From the NCBI RefSeq assembly GCF_025837095.1, contig NZ_CP107551.1, positions 4,396,668-4,460,667 of the forward strand: a DNA stretch of 64,000 bases, in the 5' to 3' direction. How positions within the stretch are numbered: position 1 is the stretch's first letter; each line of letters opens with the position of its first letter. The notes beneath the pieces were generated by a model. The model was given only the letters and a program-made list of their open reading frames with translations, made no database searches and was not told where the DNA came from. The translations under genes and the position numbers were made by a program. Of the stretch, positions 24,717-32,648 are shown one piece after another. Source of the DNA: Rhodococcus sp. Z13. Its GTDB lineage: Bacteria; Actinomycetota; Actinomycetes; Mycobacteriales; Mycobacteriaceae.

Positions 24717-26708
24717 GTGGATCTTCTTCGGGGAGTACGACGGCACACGCCGGAGAACTGGCGTCTGTGGCGGAAGATGACCGTGGTCGTCGCCGTCCCC
24801 ATCGTGGCCGCGACCCTGTTCGGTTCGCTCCGCGTCCACAGCCTGTTCGACGAGTCCCGCACCTACAGCCGGGCCGCCGAAAGCGCCTCCATCCTGCCGG
24901 CACTTGCCACCTACGGCACCGGTGTCACCGGCGCCGCCGCCGCGACGATCCTGTCGCTGCCCGTGGACAACGGTGCGCAGGCCGCCGCCGAGGCGGAGGT
25001 GCAGTTGACAGCTTTCCTCGACACCAAGGACCTCGACGGGCAGACCACCGTGCTCGTCGAACGCGTCCTCGCCGAGGGCCGCAGTCTGCTCGACAGCGCG
25101 CGGTCCGGGACGCTGGCCCCGCTGGTGGCCAGTGAACGCGCCGAAGCGTTCGTCACCCGGGTGCAGACGGTCTTCCGGTCCCTCGTCGACGACACCGGCG
25201 CACCCGCCGTGCGGACCTCGGGAGCGACGCTGTCGGACATGTGGGGCACCCAGTGGAGCCTGCTCGACCAGGTCGTCGCCTACCCGTCTCTGCGGGACGG
25301 AACCGAAGGCGCGCTGCTGATGTGGTCGAACGCCCTGGGCACCGAGGCGGCGAAGCTGTCGGTGCTGCGCGAGGAGATCTCCTCCGATCCCGGTGCCGAC
25401 GACGCACTCGTCGACACGCTCTCCGCCGAACTCGACAACCGCCGCGCCGTCACCGCCGACCTCGACAGTGCCGCAGGCGATGTCAACGCCCTGCGCACTT
25501 CGATCTTCACGAGCCTGATGGCCTACCAGTCCGGGGTCGCCGACTCGGCGACCCGGATCGTGGCGGTCCTCGACGACCTCGCCGGGGAGGCCCGCACGGA
25601 GGCGGTGAAGAACGCCATCGGTGTCGCCTGTGTGCTCGCCCTCGCACTGACCCTCGCCGTCCTCATCGCGGCCTCGCTCGTCCGTCCGTTGCGCCGCCTC
25701 CGGAACGACACCCTCGATGCCGCGGAAGTGGTCCTGCCCCAGGCACTCGCGGCGATCAAGGACGGCGCGGAGATCGAGTCCGTGAGCCTGCCGCCGGTCC
25801 GCGTGCGCACACGCGAGGAGATCGGTGAGGTGGCCCGCGCGATCGACAGCATGAACGAGGGCGCCCTGCGGCTCGCCGGCGAGCAGGCGCAGCTGCGACG
25901 ACAGGTCAACGAGATGCTCGAAACCCTCGCCCGCCGCAACAAGACTCTCGTCGAACAGCAACTCGCCCTCATCGACTCGCTCGAGCACGAGGAACGCGAT
26001 CCGGCCCGCCTGCAGAGCCTGTTCGCCCTCGACCATCTCGCCGCGCGCATGCGGCGCACCGGCGACTCCCTGCTCGTCCTCGCCGGCACCCGCCCCCGCC
26101 TGGGCCGCATCCCGGACGCGCCGCTCGTCGACGTGCTGCGCGCCGCCGTCTCGCAGGTGGAGAACTACCAGCGCGTGCAGATCGGTCCCGCCCCCGACGG
26201 CAGCCTCGCCGGCCACGCCGTGACCGACGTCGTGCACCTCGTCGCCGAGCTCCTCGACAACTCCCTGCGGGCGTCGCCGCCGGAGAGCCCCGTGGCGTTC
26301 GTCTTCTCCCGCGCCATCGACGGCGGCCTGTTGCTCGAGATCGTGGACCGCGGAATCGGTATCCCGCCCGAGGAACTCGCGCAGATCAACAAGCGGCTGG
26401 CGTCCGGTGACGCGAACACCTCCGACGCCACCCGGCGCATGGGCCTGTTCGTCGTGGGCCGGCTCGCCGAACGGCACGGCATCACGGTGCGGTTGCGGCC
26501 CACCTCGGACGCCACGACCGATCCGGGGATCACGACGAGCGTGTACCTGCCGACGACGCTCCTCCGGGGAACGGACGACCACGACGATCCGTACCGCACC
26601 GAGCGACCGCGCCGGCTGCCCGGCGAGTACTCCGGACCGAAGCGGCCCGGGCCCCGCTCGCTGGTTCCCGCAGTGTCCCCGAAACCGCGTGCGGGTCTGC
26701 CATCCTGA
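24717..26708 (+). CDS. large sensor histidine kinase, nitrate-sensor-like
   Basis: About 663 residues from GTG 24717 (GGGGGG upstream; ATG 24690 is an alternative). A membrane segment near 20-38 (MTVVVAVPIVAATLFGSL) starts a long helical extracytoplasmic region typical of nitrate/nitrite-sensing domains. A second membrane segment (VACVLALALTLAVLIAASLV, near 310), a HAMP-like linker and a coiled coil follow. The ATPase domain shows LVAELLDNSLRASPPES and EIVDRGIGIPPEEL. The dimerisation helix LFALDHLAARMRRTGDSLLVLAG lacks a classical H-box but has one His. The tail is Pro/Arg-rich. No roadblock-type partner genes lie nearby, unlike relatives. Confidence 0.8.
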   Translation: MDLLRGVRRHTPENWRLWRKMTVVVAVPIVAATLFGSLRVHSLFDESRTYSRAAESASILPALATYGTGVTGAAAATILSLPVDNGAQAAAEAEVQLTAFLDTKDLDGQTTVLVERVLAEGRSLLDSARSGTLAPLVASERAEAFVTRVQTVFRSLVDDTGAPAVRTSGATLSDMWGTQWSLLDQVVAYPSLRDGTEGALLMWSNALGTEAAKLSVLREEISSDPGADDALVDTLSAELDNRRAVTADLDSAAGDVNALRTSIFTSLMAYQSGVADSATRIVAVLDDLAGEARTEAVKNAIGVACVLALALTLAVLIAASLVRPLRRLRNDTLDAAEVVLPQALAAIKDGAEIESVSLPPVRVRTREEIGEVARAIDSMNEGALRLAGEQAQLRRQVNEMLETLARRNKTLVEQQLALIDSLEHEERDPARLQSLFALDHLAARMRRTGDSLLVLAGTRPRLGRIPDAPLVDVLRAAVSQVENYQRVQIGPAPDGSLAGHAVTDVVHLVAELLDNSLRASPPESPVAFVFSRAIDGGLLLEIVDRGIGIPPEELAQINKRLASGDANTSDATRRMGLFVVGRLAERHGITVRLRPTSDATTDPGITTSVYLPTTLLRGTDDHDDPYRTERPRRLPGEYSGPKRPGPRSLVPAVSPKPRAGLPS

Positions 26709-26712
26709 GGAC

Positions 26713-27612
26713 ATGACCCCACCACGGGTCGACGTCCACCAGCACGTGTGGCCGGCGTCCCTCCTCGCCGCGCTGCGGGCACGCACCCGCCCGCCGCGGC
26801 TCGTCGACTGGACGCTGCATCTCGAGGGCGAACCACCCTACGAGGTGCGGCCCGAGGATCATTCGGTCGCCGAGCGGGCCGGTCTCGCCGCGCGCGACGG
26901 CGTGGACCGCGTGCTGGTGTCGTTGTCCAGCCCGCTCGGCATCGAGGCGCTGCCCCCGCGCGAGGCGGCGGTGCTGCTCGACGCCTACCACGAGGGGGTG
27001 CTGGCCCTGCCCGATCCGTTCGCAGCCTGGGCCGCCGCCTCGGTGCACGATCCGGACCCGGACGCCCTCCGCGACGTCCTCGCGGCGGGCTGCGTGGGTC
27101 TGCAGCTGCCCGCCACCGCGCTGTGCGACGCGGAGGGCTACGGCCGGTGCACACCGCTGCTCGAGGAACTCGACCGGATCGGGGCGCCGCTGTTCGTGCA
27201 TCCCGGTCCGGCGGCGGCGCGGCCGTCGGATCCGTCCTGGTGGCCCGCGATGGTGTCGTACGTGGCGCAGATGCACACCGCGTGGTTCGCCTGGCACGAA
27301 TACGGGGCGCCGCGCTTCCCGCGGCTGCGGGTGGTGTTCGCGATGCTCGCCGGGCTCGCCCCGTTGCACCGCGACCGGATGGCGGCCCGCGGAGGACCAC
27401 CGGTCCCGTCGGCCGGGGTCTTCGTGGAGACCTCGTCGTACGGTCCGGAGATCGTGGCGTCGGTGGGGGAGGTGCTCGGTCCCGAGCGCGTCGTCCTCGG
27501 TTCCGACCGTCCCTACGCGGCGCCCCTGCTGCTCGGCGACGAGTGTGACGGGCCCGTGCGGCGGTACAACCCCGCCGCCCTGTTCGACGGATCACATGCG
27601 CGCAAACCTTGA
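26713..27612 (+). CDS. amidohydrolase family protein
   Basis: A 299-residue metal-dependent hydrolase of the amidohydrolase-2 type. The metal-binding HxH is in VDVHQHVWPAS, a later His is in PLFVHPGP, and the C-terminal VVLGSDRPYAAP holds the conserved Asp. Family members hydrolyse or decarboxylate cyclic and carboxylic substrates; the substrate is unknown. The ATG follows the kinase stop by 4 bp with GAGG upstream, so the genes may be cotranscribed. Confidence 0.82.
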   Translation: MTPPRVDVHQHVWPASLLAALRARTRPPRLVDWTLHLEGEPPYEVRPEDHSVAERAGLAARDGVDRVLVSLSSPLGIEALPPREAAVLLDAYHEGVLALPDPFAAWAAASVHDPDPDALRDVLAAGCVGLQLPATALCDAEGYGRCTPLLEELDRIGAPLFVHPGPAAARPSDPSWWPAMVSYVAQMHTAWFAWHEYGAPRFPRLRVVFAMLAGLAPLHRDRMAARGGPPVPSAGVFVETSSYGPEIVASVGEVLGPERVVLGSDRPYAAPLLLGDECDGPVRRYNPAALFDGSHARKP

Positions 27613-27644
27613 CACCCGTCCCGCCCGGCGCTGAAGTGGTCGGC

Positions 27645-27737
27645 ATGCATTCTCCGGCGACCCTGCACCATCGCAGGCTCCACGTGGACCTCGTCCGCAT
27701 CGCCGGCGGTTTCTGTGGTTGTCGCGCCTGTCGTTGA
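27645..27737 (+). CDS. putative cysteine-sensing leader peptide (30 aa)
   Basis: ATG 27645 opens a 30-codon frame whose middle, RRLHVDLVRIAG, matches the RLHVDLxRxA signature of actinobacterial leader peptides before sulfur-metabolism genes. It ends FCGCRACR, with Cys codons at 24, 26 and 29, all TGT, the rarer Cys codon in such GC-rich DNA. It stops 39 bp before the cysteine dioxygenase gene. Ribosome stalling at the Cys codons when cysteine is scarce could control that gene. Too short for routine gene calling. Confidence 0.75.
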   Translation: MHSPATLHHRRLHVDLVRIAGGFCGCRACR

Positions 27738-27748
27738 ACCGACCCGGC
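27702..27748 (+). promoter_or_regulatory. possible attenuator hairpin over the leader Cys codons
   Basis: GCCGGCGGTT (27702-27711) can pair with AACCGACCCGGC (27737-27748) with a 2-nt bulge. The hairpin would enclose the three Cys codons and the leader stop. A ribosome paused there would disrupt it. It was paired by eye and is tentative. Confidence 0.35.
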
Positions 27749-27776
27749 CCTCTCCCCCGTCACCCCAGGAACCACG

Positions 27777-28319
27777 ATGACCCCTGCTGTATCCACCCCT
27801 GCTGTGTCCACCCCTGTTCTGTTCACCCCCGAGCTGTCCGCTCCCGCGCGTCCGGATCTCGCCCGGATCGCCCGGCGGATCGCTGCGGATCCGGCTCGCT
27901 GGCGTCCTCTCGTCCGGTTCGACGCGGACGAACGCTGGTACACCCGCCTCGCGGTCACCGACGACCACGAGGTGTGGCTGCTGAGCTGGCTTCCCGGTCA
28001 GCGCACCGGAATCCACGATCACGGCGGGAGCGCGGGAGCGTTCGCCGTGGCGCAGGGCGTGTTGCGGGAGGACACCGTCGACGGACTGCCGGGCGGGGAT
28101 CCGGCGGGGCGCCGGGTGGCGGTCTCGTCCGCATACCATGAAGCCGGAGCGGTGCGCCCCTTCGACAGCCGCCACGTCCACGAGATCGTCAACGACGGGA
28201 CGATGCCGGCCGTGAGCGTCCACGTCTACGCACCGGCACTGGACTCGATGAACCGCTACCGGCTCGTCGACGGTGTCCTCGAACTCGCGGTGTCCGAACG
28301 CGCAGGTGCCGACTGGTGA
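27777..28319 (+). CDS. cysteine dioxygenase family protein
   Basis: A 180-residue cupin. The iron-binding His pair is in GIHDHGGSAGAF and the third His in SRHVHEIVNDG; VSVHVYAPALDSMNRY is typical of bacterial cysteine dioxygenases. It would oxidise cysteine to cysteinesulfinate in the cytoplasm. The N-terminal 15 residues carry a TPAVS/TPVLF repetition. GGAACC precedes the ATG. The leader peptide just upstream supports a cysteine substrate and cysteine-dependent control. Confidence 0.88.
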   Translation: MTPAVSTPAVSTPVLFTPELSAPARPDLARIARRIAADPARWRPLVRFDADERWYTRLAVTDDHEVWLLSWLPGQRTGIHDHGGSAGAFAVAQGVLREDTVDGLPGGDPAGRRVAVSSAYHEAGAVRPFDSRHVHEIVNDGTMPAVSVHVYAPALDSMNRYRLVDGVLELAVSERAGADW

Positions 28320-28383
28320 GACCCGGGCTGGGCCGGGAGTCCCGAGCCGGACGAACAGCGCAACACCGACTCGGCGAGAAGAC

Positions 28384-28399
28384 TATGATTTGTATCACA
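28384..28399. promoter_or_regulatory. CRP/GlxR-like site
   Basis: TATGA-TTTGTA-TCACA differs from TGTGA-N6-TCACA at one position. It lies 68 bp before the next gene start, a position fitting activation by a cAMP-receptor-type protein. The assignment is by sequence pattern only. Confidence 0.4.
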
Positions 28400-28466
28400 A
28401 GAGTTGTCGGGGGCCGGGAGCAGACTACGCGTAGAGACGAATCGTCATCGAGGAGGCGCAGGTGCG

Positions 28467-28925
28467 ATGTATGCACAACGCGAAACCTACTTCGGGTGGA
28501 CGTCTCGCCGCGTACCGCTGTCCTCCGATCTCCCGCGCGACACCCCGCGTGAACGGACTCCACACCCCGACGAGGAGGACTCCGCTCCGTCCGGCGTGAC
28601 CCTGGACCGGATCCTTCCCGAATCGCTGCTGCACGGCCGGCTGGTGGCCTACCACGACGCCGAGGAGGACAAGGACTACGTCGCCGTGGCCGTGGGCGAG
28701 ATCCGCGGCGAGGACGACGTGCCGGTCCATGCGGTGGAGGAGGAATGTCTGGTCGTCTCCGCCGCGCACAGTCCCGTCGGCGGCATCCTCGTCGGCACCG
28801 ACGACGACGATCTCGACGACCGCGAGATCGAACGCCAGCTGCGGCGGGGAGGCCCGGTCAGGGATCTTCTCGAGTATCTGGGGGTGCGGTCGGTGGTCGT
28901 CGACTGGACCTCGATGAGGGTGTGA
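28467..28925 (+). CDS. hypothetical acidic protein (152 aa)
   Basis: I do not recognise this family. The N-terminus MYAQRETYFGWTSRRVPL is basic and aromatic; the rest is strongly acidic (EDKDYVAVAVGEIRGEDDVPVHAVEEE, GTDDDDLDDREIERQL) and ends in a compact VRDLLEYLGVRSVVVDWTSMRV. There is no signal peptide or membrane helix, so it is probably cytoplasmic. A GAGGAGGCGCAGG stretch lies just upstream of the ATG. It converges on the next gene across a terminator. Confidence 0.6.
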   Translation: MYAQRETYFGWTSRRVPLSSDLPRDTPRERTPHPDEEDSAPSGVTLDRILPESLLHGRLVAYHDAEEDKDYVAVAVGEIRGEDDVPVHAVEEECLVVSAAHSPVGGILVGTDDDDLDDREIERQLRRGGPVRDLLEYLGVRSVVVDWTSMRV

Positions 28926-29080
28926 CCCGCGGGCACGGACACATGCCCCGAGTCCACCCTCGGGTGGTACCGTCGTTCGCGTCACCACCGTGACCAAACC
29001 GTGATTTTCTGTCCGGTTTCGGAAGATTCGCCACGGGTATGCCCTGTCGGACACGAGCCGGGTGGGTGGTGTCACGCGAA

Positions 29081-29129
29081 GGCGGTGCCGGACTGAATGC
29101 ATGCCCGTCGGGGGCAGTCCGGCACCGCC
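29081..29129. terminator. hairpin terminator between convergent genes
   Basis: A perfect 15-bp stem (GGCGGTGCCGGACTG and its complement) with a 19-nt loop is followed on the plus strand by CTTCTCGTTCTC. It lies between the 152-residue protein gene and the alpha/beta hydrolase gene. Confidence 0.7.
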
Positions 29130-29158
29130 CTTCTCGTTCTCGGCCGCGCCGGCGGACC

Positions 29159-30034
29159 TCAGCGTTCCTGGGGGACGCCGTCGACGATCTCGCGGACGAG
29201 CAGCTCGGGCGCCTCGACCGACAGGAGATGACCGGCGTCGGCGACCGCCACGAAGCGGCCCCCGATCTCGTCGGTGAGCTTGCGCAGCGCCGCGACCTGC
29301 ACCAGGGGATCCTTCTCGCCCACCACGACCTCGACGGAGTGCCCACGCCAGCGCTTCAGCAGCGTGCGGTCGATCCGCGGCATGTTGATCAGCGAGGTGC
29401 AGTAGGCGCCCACCCGGCACGACCAGCGCAGCGTCTGCTCGTCCGGCTCGAAACCCGGACCGGCCAGAGCGCGCAGGTACCGCTCGGTGTTCTCCAGATT
29501 GGGCTCGCTGCGCCACTGCAGGCTCGGGATCAGGGCGCGGTTCCAGCGGATGCGCGGCACCAGCCCCAGCGGGGCCGCCAGCACCAGCTTCTCGACCCGC
29601 TCGACGTCCTCCACCGCGGCGGCGACGGACGCCGCCCAGCCGAGGCCGATGACCGGGACGCGGTCGGCGCCGAGCGCGTCGAGGATCTCGGTCAGCCAGT
29701 GGCCGTAGACGGCGTGCAGGCGGGCATCGGGGCGGCTGCCGGCGCTGGCACCGGGAAGGCCGGGGAGGTCGACGAGGACCACACGGTTCGTGTCGCCGAA
29801 CCGGTCGGCGAGCAGGCGCAGACCTGCGGCGGGGAGGTCACCGCCGGCCAGCACGACCACCGGCGGGGCCGTGGTGGGACCGGTGGTCAGCACGTAGGTG
29901 TCGCCGAGCGAGGTGCGGGCGACATGCTCCTCCACGGGACGCTTCCAGTGGCTCAGCAGCCCTGCGCACGCCTGGTGGATGACCGTGTCGTCGCCGGGAC
30001 AGCGATACGGCGAACGGGTGAGCATCCTCATCAC
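29159..30034 (-). CDS. alpha/beta hydrolase-fold protein with replaced nucleophile
   Basis: A 291-residue alpha/beta-hydrolase fold: strand VVVLAGGDLPAAG, a RVVLVDLPGLPGAS loop, the nucleophile elbow VPVIGLGWAAS, a late acid in VVVGEKDPLVQ and a terminal His in DAGHLLSVE. At the elbow the usual GxSxG Ser position is Gly, and the oxyanion HG motif reads AGG, so classical esterase catalysis is doubtful. It might be a binding protein or a non-hydrolytic enzyme. The start is at one of GTG 30034 or ATG 30031/30025. It stands alone between a terminator and a 400-bp intergenic region. Confidence 0.75.
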   Translation of the reverse strand: MMRMLTRSPYRCPGDDTVIHQACAGLLSHWKRPVEEHVARTSLGDTYVLTTGPTTAPPVVVLAGGDLPAAGLRLLADRFGDTNRVVLVDLPGLPGASAGSRPDARLHAVYGHWLTEILDALGADRVPVIGLGWAASVAAAVEDVERVEKLVLAAPLGLVPRIRWNRALIPSLQWRSEPNLENTERYLRALAGPGFEPDEQTLRWSCRVGAYCTSLINMPRIDRTLLKRWRGHSVEVVVGEKDPLVQVAALRKLTDEIGGRFVAVADAGHLLSVEAPELLVREIVDGVPQER

Positions 30035-30441
30035 CCGCCGACCCGGACGAGCCCGGGAGCGACAACGTGATCACTGGTGAACGGCATGGATGAATCTTCT
30101 TTCGTCGGTACGACATCGTTGGTACGACGTGGTTACGTCGACCGGCCTCCGGCACACCGCACGACACCGTAGCCCACCGCTCGGGCGGAAGGCCAGCCCC
30201 TCTCGCGGAAATTCTCACTCACGTCCCAGACGACACATCCGTGCCGAAACTCACCGCCGGTGAAGGAGTCTCGTGAGGATCACCGCAACGAGCGATGGTG
30301 AGACATACATCACTCCGCGCTCGTTGGGTAGTCGAAGCAACAGTTGCCCGGCACGCCGGGCCCGCGTGCTCGGACCCCCGTGTCCAACCCCGTATCCAGG
30401 GGTACCGGTTGAAGCCCGCGCGCCACGGGTATGCGGGGGCC
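30035..30441. other. 407-bp divergent intergenic region
   Basis: No convincing gene is seen. It must hold the promoters of the two divergent genes at either side. Two copies of GGTACGAC (30107-30114 and 30121-30128), each inside a GTCGGTACGAC/GTTGGTACGAC context and 14 bp apart, lie upstream of the hydrolase and could be operator half-sites. Confidence 0.4.
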
Positions 30442-31125
30442 ATGACCGATCTGCCCTCGGTACTCTCGGCACCCTTCCGGCTGGGCTCCGCGCTCCGCGG
30501 AGCACGGATCTTCCACCCCCGCGGTGCGACATTCGAAGGTACAGCCGAACTCGGCTCGTCCTGGTGGCCCCGGCAGATGCCCCGGCACCTTCCGGTGATC
30601 GCCCGGCTCTCGCGCGGCATCGGCACCCCCGACGGCCTGCCGGACGTGCTGGGTCTGGCGATCCGCTTCCCCCTCGATTCGGGACCGTGGGACGTGCTGC
30701 TCGCCTCGGCGTACCTGCCGGGCCGGGTGACGCTCTCACCCGCGCGGTCGTGGTCGAGTGCCGGATACAGCACCCTCATGGCCTATCGCACCCACGTCGA
30801 CCCGACGCCGCGCTGGATCACGGTTGTTCCCCGCGGGGAACAACCGTCGTCCACCACGTCCGTGGAGGCGTTGCGCGGACCGTTGCCGTTCTCGCTCCTC
30901 GTCGGCTCGGCCCGCGGACCGTTGGAGGGCGCGGGCACGCTGGTGCTGGAGCGGCGGATCCCGGAAAGCGACGAGAACCAACCGTCTTTCGACCCGACCG
31001 TGCACTGCCCGGATTTCGTGGATCCCTGGCCGGGATGGCTCGGCACCGTGCGGCGCGACGCCTACCGGGCGAGCCGGACCGGGCGCGGTGCGATCCTCGC
31101 CCGGTCCGGCCGCACCGTCAGCTGA
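30442..31125 (+). CDS. hypothetical protein (227 aa), possible catalase-like fold
   Basis: No firm family. The stretch RLSRGIGTPDGLPDVLGLAIRFP recalls the heme-pocket strand region of catalase-like proteins (GTPDGxxDVxGxAxRF), but the protein is far shorter than a catalase, and I see no distal His or heme Tyr motif. There is no membrane segment. The ATG follows GCGGGGGCC. Its end overlaps the convergent hemerythrin gene by 8 bp. Confidence 0.6.
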   Translation: MTDLPSVLSAPFRLGSALRGARIFHPRGATFEGTAELGSSWWPRQMPRHLPVIARLSRGIGTPDGLPDVLGLAIRFPLDSGPWDVLLASAYLPGRVTLSPARSWSSAGYSTLMAYRTHVDPTPRWITVVPRGEQPSSTTSVEALRGPLPFSLLVGSARGPLEGAGTLVLERRIPESDENQPSFDPTVHCPDFVDPWPGWLGTVRRDAYRASRTGRGAILARSGRTVS

Positions 31126-31612
31126 GCACGGCGTCGACCGTCTTCTTCAGCGCGGACGGCTGCGCGGGGGAGCGCGGCGCGTCCTCCCTCAGCTCCAGCA
31201 TCCGGGCACCGATCTCCTGCAACCTCTTGCGCCCCAGTGCTTCCCGCACCTTGGGGAACCACTCCTCCTCTTCCTCCTCGATGTGGTGCTCGACGTTCTC
31301 GATGAGGACGGTGGCCTTCGCCTCGAAACGCTCTGCGCCGGGCTTCATTCCGGCCAGTTCCGTCACCAGCACGTCGGCCACGTGGTGCTCCTCGTAGGAC
31401 TCGAGGACGTCCTCCTCCAGATCCGGCAGCAGCGAACGTACCTCCGGATACATGCACTCGTTCTCGATGTAGGTGTGGACGGTGAGGGCCTCGATGATCC
31501 GGTCGACGATCCGGCCCTGGTCCTTCTCGCTCTCCGCCTTCCGGAACTCGCGGAAGAGCTTCTTGATCTCCTTGTGGTCTTCCTTCAGCAACACGATCGC
31601 GTCTGTGGACAC
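31118..31612 (-). CDS. hemerythrin HHE domain protein
   Basis: A 164-residue four-helix protein with the di-iron ligands in LLKEDHKEIKKLF, TVHTYIENECMYPEV, ESYEEHHVADVL and ENVEHHIEEEEEEWFP. Such proteins bind O2, NO or iron; the role here is not known but stress sensing or iron handling is usual. GTG 31612 has AGGAGGATCCG upstream. The Lys-rich tail (SALKKTVDAVLS) is short. It is transcribed opposite to its left neighbour and overlaps its end. Confidence 0.9.
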   Translation of the reverse strand: MSTDAIVLLKEDHKEIKKLFREFRKAESEKDQGRIVDRIIEALTVHTYIENECMYPEVRSLLPDLEEDVLESYEEHHVADVLVTELAGMKPGAERFEAKATVLIENVEHHIEEEEEEWFPKVREALGRKRLQEIGARMLELREDAPRSPAQPSALKKTVDAVLS

Positions 31613-31703
31613 CGGATCCTCCTGCAGCGTGGGACATCATCACCCCGGCGGGCGTGGCACAGGGGTACCCGCCGCAAATGCCCTCACACGCGGACCCGGT
31701 GCC

Positions 31704-32561
31704 TCAGACGCGGACGCGGTGGGCGTCGGTGAGGATCGCGTCGCGCAGGGCTGCCTCGGGCCCGCTCAGCACCGAGCGGCGGGAGAGGAGCACGAACTCG
31801 ATGTCCCCGGCGTCGGGCAGCACCCGCTGCGGATCGCGCGCCGGGACGAGACCCGGGGGTGGCAGCCCCTCGGCGTGCAGGACGACACCCAGCCCCGCCA
31901 GGGCGGCGGCCCGCAACCCGTTGAGACTGTCGGTGGTACAGGCCACCCGCACCCCGCGGCCGGTGCGCTGCAGCACGTCGAGCGCGATCGCCCGCGTCAG
32001 TGCCGGCTGCGGGTAGGTGACGAGCGGGATCGGCTCGCCGGGGTCGACGACGTAGTCGGGGGCCGCGAGGAAGACGAGCCGCTCCCGGAAGATCAGCTCG
32101 CCGCGCCGGCTGCCGGGTCGGCGCTTGCCGAACACCAGGTCGAGTTCGTTGCCGTCCAGGCTCCGCTGCAGGTCCTCGCTGAGGCCCACGGTCAGCTGGA
32201 GGTCGATCCGCGGATGGCTGCGCCGGAAGCCGGCCAGGATGGTGGGCAGTTCGTAGAGGACGAGGTCCTCGGAGACACCGAAGCGCAGGCGGCCGGAGAT
32301 CGGCGACTCGGAGAAGTGGCGGCGGGCGGCGTCGTGCCGGTCGAGGATCTCGCGGGCGAAGGCAACCATGTCGGCGCCGTCGGCGGTCAGCTCGACACGG
32401 TGCGTGTCGCGGACGAACAGCCGCCGTCCCACCTCCTTCTCGAGGCGGGCGATGTGCTGGCTGACCGTCGACTGCCTCAGCCCGAGCCGGTGCGCCGCCG
32501 CGGTGAAACCGCCCTCGCGCTCGACGGCGAGGAAGCTGCGCAGGTGGACCGGATCGAACAC
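31704..32561 (-). CDS. LysR-family transcriptional regulator
   Basis: A 285-residue regulator; the HTH FDPVHLRSFLAVEREGGFTAAAHRLGLRQSTVSQHIARLEKEVGRRLFVRD lies at the N-terminus, followed by a two-lobed co-inducer domain (LRFGVSEDLVLYELP, LDLVFGKRRPG). GTG 32561 was chosen because the usual family start aligns with FDPVHLRSFL and GGGGG precedes it; GTG 32579 would add six residues. It is divergent from the transporter gene, with palindromes between them, so it probably controls that gene. Confidence 0.87.
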   Translation of the reverse strand: MFDPVHLRSFLAVEREGGFTAAAHRLGLRQSTVSQHIARLEKEVGRRLFVRDTHRVELTADGADMVAFAREILDRHDAARRHFSESPISGRLRFGVSEDLVLYELPTILAGFRRSHPRIDLQLTVGLSEDLQRSLDGNELDLVFGKRRPGSRRGELIFRERLVFLAAPDYVVDPGEPIPLVTYPQPALTRAIALDVLQRTGRGVRVACTTDSLNGLRAAALAGLGVVLHAEGLPPPGLVPARDPQRVLPDAGDIEFVLLSRRSVLSGPEAALRDAILTDAHRVRV

Positions 32562-32574
32562 GACCCCCACTGTA

Positions 32575-32624
32575 ATCACGATCCGTGATCGCAGAAAACG
32601 TCGCTACCGCCTTCTGTAATTACA
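32575..32624. promoter_or_regulatory. paired palindromes in the LysR/transporter intergenic region
   Basis: ATCACGA-TCCGTGAT (32575-32589) and the perfect palindrome TGTAATTACA (32615-32624) lie 40 bp apart, centre to centre about 37 bp. CTGTAAT is repeated at 32570-32576. LysR proteins typically occupy one recognition and one activation site at such spacing. Confidence 0.5.
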
Positions 32625-32648
32625 CGGCGCTGTCGTACCGTCGAATCC

